26,108 bases of DNA, from NCBI GenBank assembly GCA_002385475.1, contig DGDO01000043.1, positions 1-26,108 on the forward strand. The letters are read 5' to 3'. Both the position numbers and the translations under genes were made by a program. The stretch is from Candidatus Sordicultor fermentans. Its GTDB lineage: Bacteria > Atribacterota > Atribacteria > Atribacterales > Caldatribacteriaceae. Under the pieces are notes generated by a model. It did not search any database. It saw only the letters and a list, made by a program, of their open reading frames with translations, and had not been told where the DNA came from. Positions 23,945-26,108 of this stretch are shown here, one piece after another (position 1 is the first letter of the stretch; each line of letters starts with the position of its first letter).

Positions 23945-25296
23945 AACCAGCTAATAGACACCACTAAAATCTGTTTGCTATTTTCTCTAACTCTTATTCT
24001 TTCGTCAAGGGCTAAACCAGGAATCCATAGTATCTTTTCCCTATCACAGATGAAGGGGATTAACTTCCTCCATTCTCTCACTATCCCCTGTCGGGAAAAA
24101 AGCTCTTTAACCTTTATCTCTTTGCCTCCTTGCCAGATTCTATCTCCATTTCGAAAATTCCGAACCTGGAAAGGAGGGCAACATTTCTCAAAATCCCAAG
24201 CCACAAACTGAAGCGTTTTTTTTCTCTCCTCTCCTTTCCAATTTCCTCTAATAGCTATTCCCAAATCGGGAAAAAAGTTCTCACCAGGAAGTTGAAGAGG
24301 AAAAGACCACATAGGAACATCAGCCAGGAAAAATGAACCAGGAGAAGCCCAGAGATATCCATCCCTTATAAAAACTTTGAATTCTCCCGGCAGCGATGTC
24401 TCTCCTTTTCCTTTCTTCAGCAAATTAGCCACTTCTTCAATTTGTCCCCGACTTATATCCCACAGATTACCTCGAGCTTCTTTAATAAAAGAACGAACTA
24501 ACTTAAGTAATTCTGGGGAAGAAACATCTTTAAAATAGGAAAGAGGCGTTCTGCTCAGCGCTCCTTTTTTCTCTATGGGAACGGTTACTTCGGGTTCTGA
24601 AGCTTCTTCTTTTTGAACATTAAGAGATAAACGAAACAGAGCCGGAATAAGCTGAGGATTAAATTCCTTTTCTAAAACAGGAATTAAATTTCGCAGTCGA
24701 TTCCTCAAAAAAGAAACATCCCGATTAGAACTGTCTTCAACAAAAGGAATACCTTCCTCTTCAAGAAATTCTAATATTTCCTCTCTCCTCACCGCCAGTA
24801 AAGGACGAATAAAAATATCATTTTTAAATTTCATACCTTGTAAACCCTGGAGACCCGTACCTCGAAAGACGTTAAGAAGAACGGTTTCTCCCTGGTCATC
24901 CATAGTATGTCCTAAAGCAATTTTACTTGCCCCCCAAACCTGAGCTACTTCTCTCATCATCTGATAACGAACTACCCGGGCAGCTTCCTCTAAAGAGAGG
25001 CGCTGAGCGGTCTTCTCACTCATTACATCTTGTCTTTCCACAAAAATAGGCACTCCCTTGTCCTTGGCCCAGGAGATGCAAAAATTCTCATCTCGCCTTG
25101 CTTCTTCCCCTCGCAGGCCATGATTGAGGTGAAACAAAGCCATCTCAAAGCCAATAATCTCCCGAAGATAAAGAAGAATTTGAGAGAGAGCAGTAGAATC
25201 AGGACCTCCAGAGAAAGCCACTAATACTTTGTCTCCAGGAGAAATAAGGGAATACTTAACAATAAACTTTCTAACCTTGCTTACTAAAGAGTGCAC
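23941..25296 (-). CDS. tilS: tRNA(Ile)-lysidine synthase
   Basis: A 451-residue PP-loop ATP pyrophosphatase. SGGPDST is at 29-35, HLNHGLRGEEA near 56-66, and LGHTMDDQGETVLLNVFRG near 125-143. A C-terminal TilS_C domain holds VKELFSRQGI...REW.KLIPFI. It converts cytidine 34 of tRNA-Ile2 (CAU anticodon) to lysidine so that it reads AUA. The start is GTG 25296 without a clear Shine-Dalgarno, only 26 bases after the 3' end of a tRNA-CAU gene on the same strand. Confidence 0.96.
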   Translation of the reverse strand: MHSLVSKVRKFIVKYSLISPGDKVLVAFSGGPDSTALSQILLYLREIIGFEMALFHLNHGLRGEEARRDENFCISWAKDKGVPIFVERQDVMSEKTAQRLSLEEAARVVRYQMMREVAQVWGASKIALGHTMDDQGETVLLNVFRGTGLQGLQGMKFKNDIFIRPLLAVRREEILEFLEEEGIPFVEDSSNRDVSFLRNRLRNLIPVLEKEFNPQLIPALFRLSLNVQKEEASEPEVTVPIEKKGALSRTPLSYFKDVSSPELLKLVRSFIKEARGNLWDISRGQIEEVANLLKKGKGETSLPGEFKVFIRDGYLWASPGSFFLADVPMWSFPLQLPGENFFPDLGIAIRGNWKGEERKKTLQFVAWDFEKCCPPFQVRNFRNGDRIWQGGKEIKVKELFSRQGIVREWRKLIPFICDREKILWIPGLALDERIRVRENSKQILVVSISWL

Positions 25297-25322
25297 TCGT
25301 CATTAGGATCAAAATCTGTTAT

Positions 25323-25398
25323 TGGTGGCGGTGCGGGGATTCGAACCCTGGCACTCCGGGTATGAGCCGGATGCTCTGACCATCTGAGCTACACCGCC
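25323..25398 (-). tRNA. tRNA-Met (CAU), elongator type
   Basis: A 76-base cloverleaf including encoded CCA. The acceptor GGCGGTG pairs with CACCGCC, the D-stem is GCTC/GAGC, the anticodon stem TCCGG/CCGGA holds loop CTCATAC, and the T-loop is TTCGAAT. The first base pair is G-C, so it is not the initiator. The body resembles bacterial elongator tRNA-Met more than tRNA-Ile2, although both carry CAU. The T-stem has one A-C mismatch. It shares a transcript with tilS. Confidence 0.93.
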
Positions 25399-25410
25399 AC
25401 TCCATAGAAT

Positions 25411-25438
25411 ATTATAACTGTTTTACCGCAAAAGACAA
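25411..25438 (-). promoter_or_regulatory. Promoter of tRNA-Met-tilS operon
   Basis: Minus strand: -35 TTGTCT (25433-25438), 16-base spacer, perfect -10 TATAAT (25411-25416). It lies 12 bases before the tRNA 5' end, so the tRNA leader is only a few bases long. No other promoter is apparent before ftsH, so this one probably serves tilS, hpt and ftsH too. Confidence 0.68.
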
Positions 25439-25546
25439 GAATGCCAATAGAATCGATAGTGTCAACTCATTGTAGGAGTATTTTTATTCTTTCCTTTGTT
25501 ATTAGCTTTTGAGACTCTCTCCATTCAGTATTAGATGGTATCATTT

Positions 25547-26108
25547 TTAAATAGAACAACCCATCCAGGAAAAGTCTTTAGTTAACTCTTTAAGAACTGA
25601 AGAGAAGTTAGTAACTGGTCCTTTAAGGATGGGAATATTGTTATAGATCTCTCGAAAGACCTCTTTTTCTCTTTCTCTTTCTTGGGTTATGGTTTCTTCA
25701 TCCAGAGTAAAAGGAGGAAGATTCTGACGATGAACTCTTAAGTAGGAAGCTTTAACTGAATAGCCATTAGCTTTCATAGCTCGTAGATAACTCATATGGT
25801 CTACTCCTTTCTTACTCCAGCCCATAGGACGGCTAGAAAGCCGAGCAGATAGTATATGACTTACATGACCTTCAGCACTTCCTCCTAAGGAGAGATGAGA
25901 ATATTCCTGGTAGGTAATAATACCTTCCCAGTTATTCATGAGATACCTTTTCAAAACTTGGAGTTTCTTCACCTCTCTTTCTTCTGAAGCATCTTTTTGG
26001 GCATTCTTAAGGAGAACTTTTACCTCTTCTTTATCTCCTCTTTCCATAGCTTTTCTCACCTGAGATAAAGTAGAAGGATATTTCCCTAAACCTTCCTGCA
26101 GATATTTT
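25547..26108 (-). mobile_element. ISLre2-family (UPF0236) transposase, C-terminal part, cut by contig end
   Basis: The frame is open to the window edge; 186 residues of the C-terminus are visible (a GTG at 26059 is only an internal candidate). The block LGGSAEGHVSHILS, the SSRPMGWSKKG stretch and DHMSYLR match the conserved C-terminal region of ISLre2 / UPF0236 transposases, whose full length is roughly 450-480 residues. The TAG/TAA end (...SWMGCSI) is at 25547. The terminal inverted repeat must lie in 25439-25546 if the element is intact, but I could not identify it without the other end. Multi-copy elements commonly break assemblies, which explains the contig end here. Confidence 0.78.

Noticed and set aside
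1..26108. CRISPR array
   Set aside because: No spaced direct repeats were seen on either strand.

Overview
This window looks like a contig from a low-to-moderate GC bacterium with a Bacillota-like gene set: spoVS, a GlpP-type antiterminator, a tilS-hpt-ftsH cluster and an ISLre2-type transposase. The phylum cannot be fixed from the sequence alone, and other lineages with Bacillota-like genes are possible. The first 19 bases are a Nextera tagmentation end, so the left edge is a library artefact. The right edge cuts a transposase, which is a typical repeat-induced assembly break. Two compositional halves are visible. Hand counts of sample lines give about 28-32% GC at 4141-4200 and 7141-7200, against about 45-48% GC at 14401-14460 and 20881-20940.

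Bases 22-9700 (+ strand) hold an AT-rich phage-defence locus that fits a BREX type 4 system. In order it encodes the C-terminal part of a brxP-like protein (cysteine-rich Fe-S-like region running in frame into a DUF4007-type domain), a second DUF4007-type protein, BrxC (1398 aa ATPase), PglZ (781 aa, alkaline-phosphatase-like) and a short BrxL (478 aa AAA+). All five genes overlap by 1 to 11 bases and should be one transcript. No DNA methyltransferase is present. The BrxC C-terminal half contains a tandem repeat of about 150 residues. The island ends 45 bases from the 3' end of the tmRNA gene, a classic integration site.

Bases 9746-10547 (- strand) hold smpB followed directly by ssrA, the trans-translation pair. 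Bases 10790-12070 (+) hold a small DUF2103-like protein and a one-pass membrane TPR protein. Bases 12075-17129 (-) form a glycerol / glycerol-3-phosphate operon: glpP, glpK, a GlpA-like FAD oxidoreductase, a second FAD/NAD oxidoreductase and a DUF1667 Cys protein. Its leader has a strong intrinsic terminator just before glpP, so GlpP probably controls its own operon.

Bases 17226-18212 (-) hold a PHP-family phosphoesterase and an unlisted 54-residue membrane peptide coupled to it. Bases 18273-18865 (-) hold a spoVS-HU operon with a promoter, a leader hairpin and a terminator.

Bases 19080-25398 (-) form a long housekeeping operon led by an elongator-type tRNA-Met(CAU): tilS, hpt, ftsH, an FlK-type hotdog thioesterase, a KtrA-like K+ channel regulator and a DUF89-Nudix fusion protein. 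Bases 25547-26108 (-) hold the truncated ISLre2 transposase.
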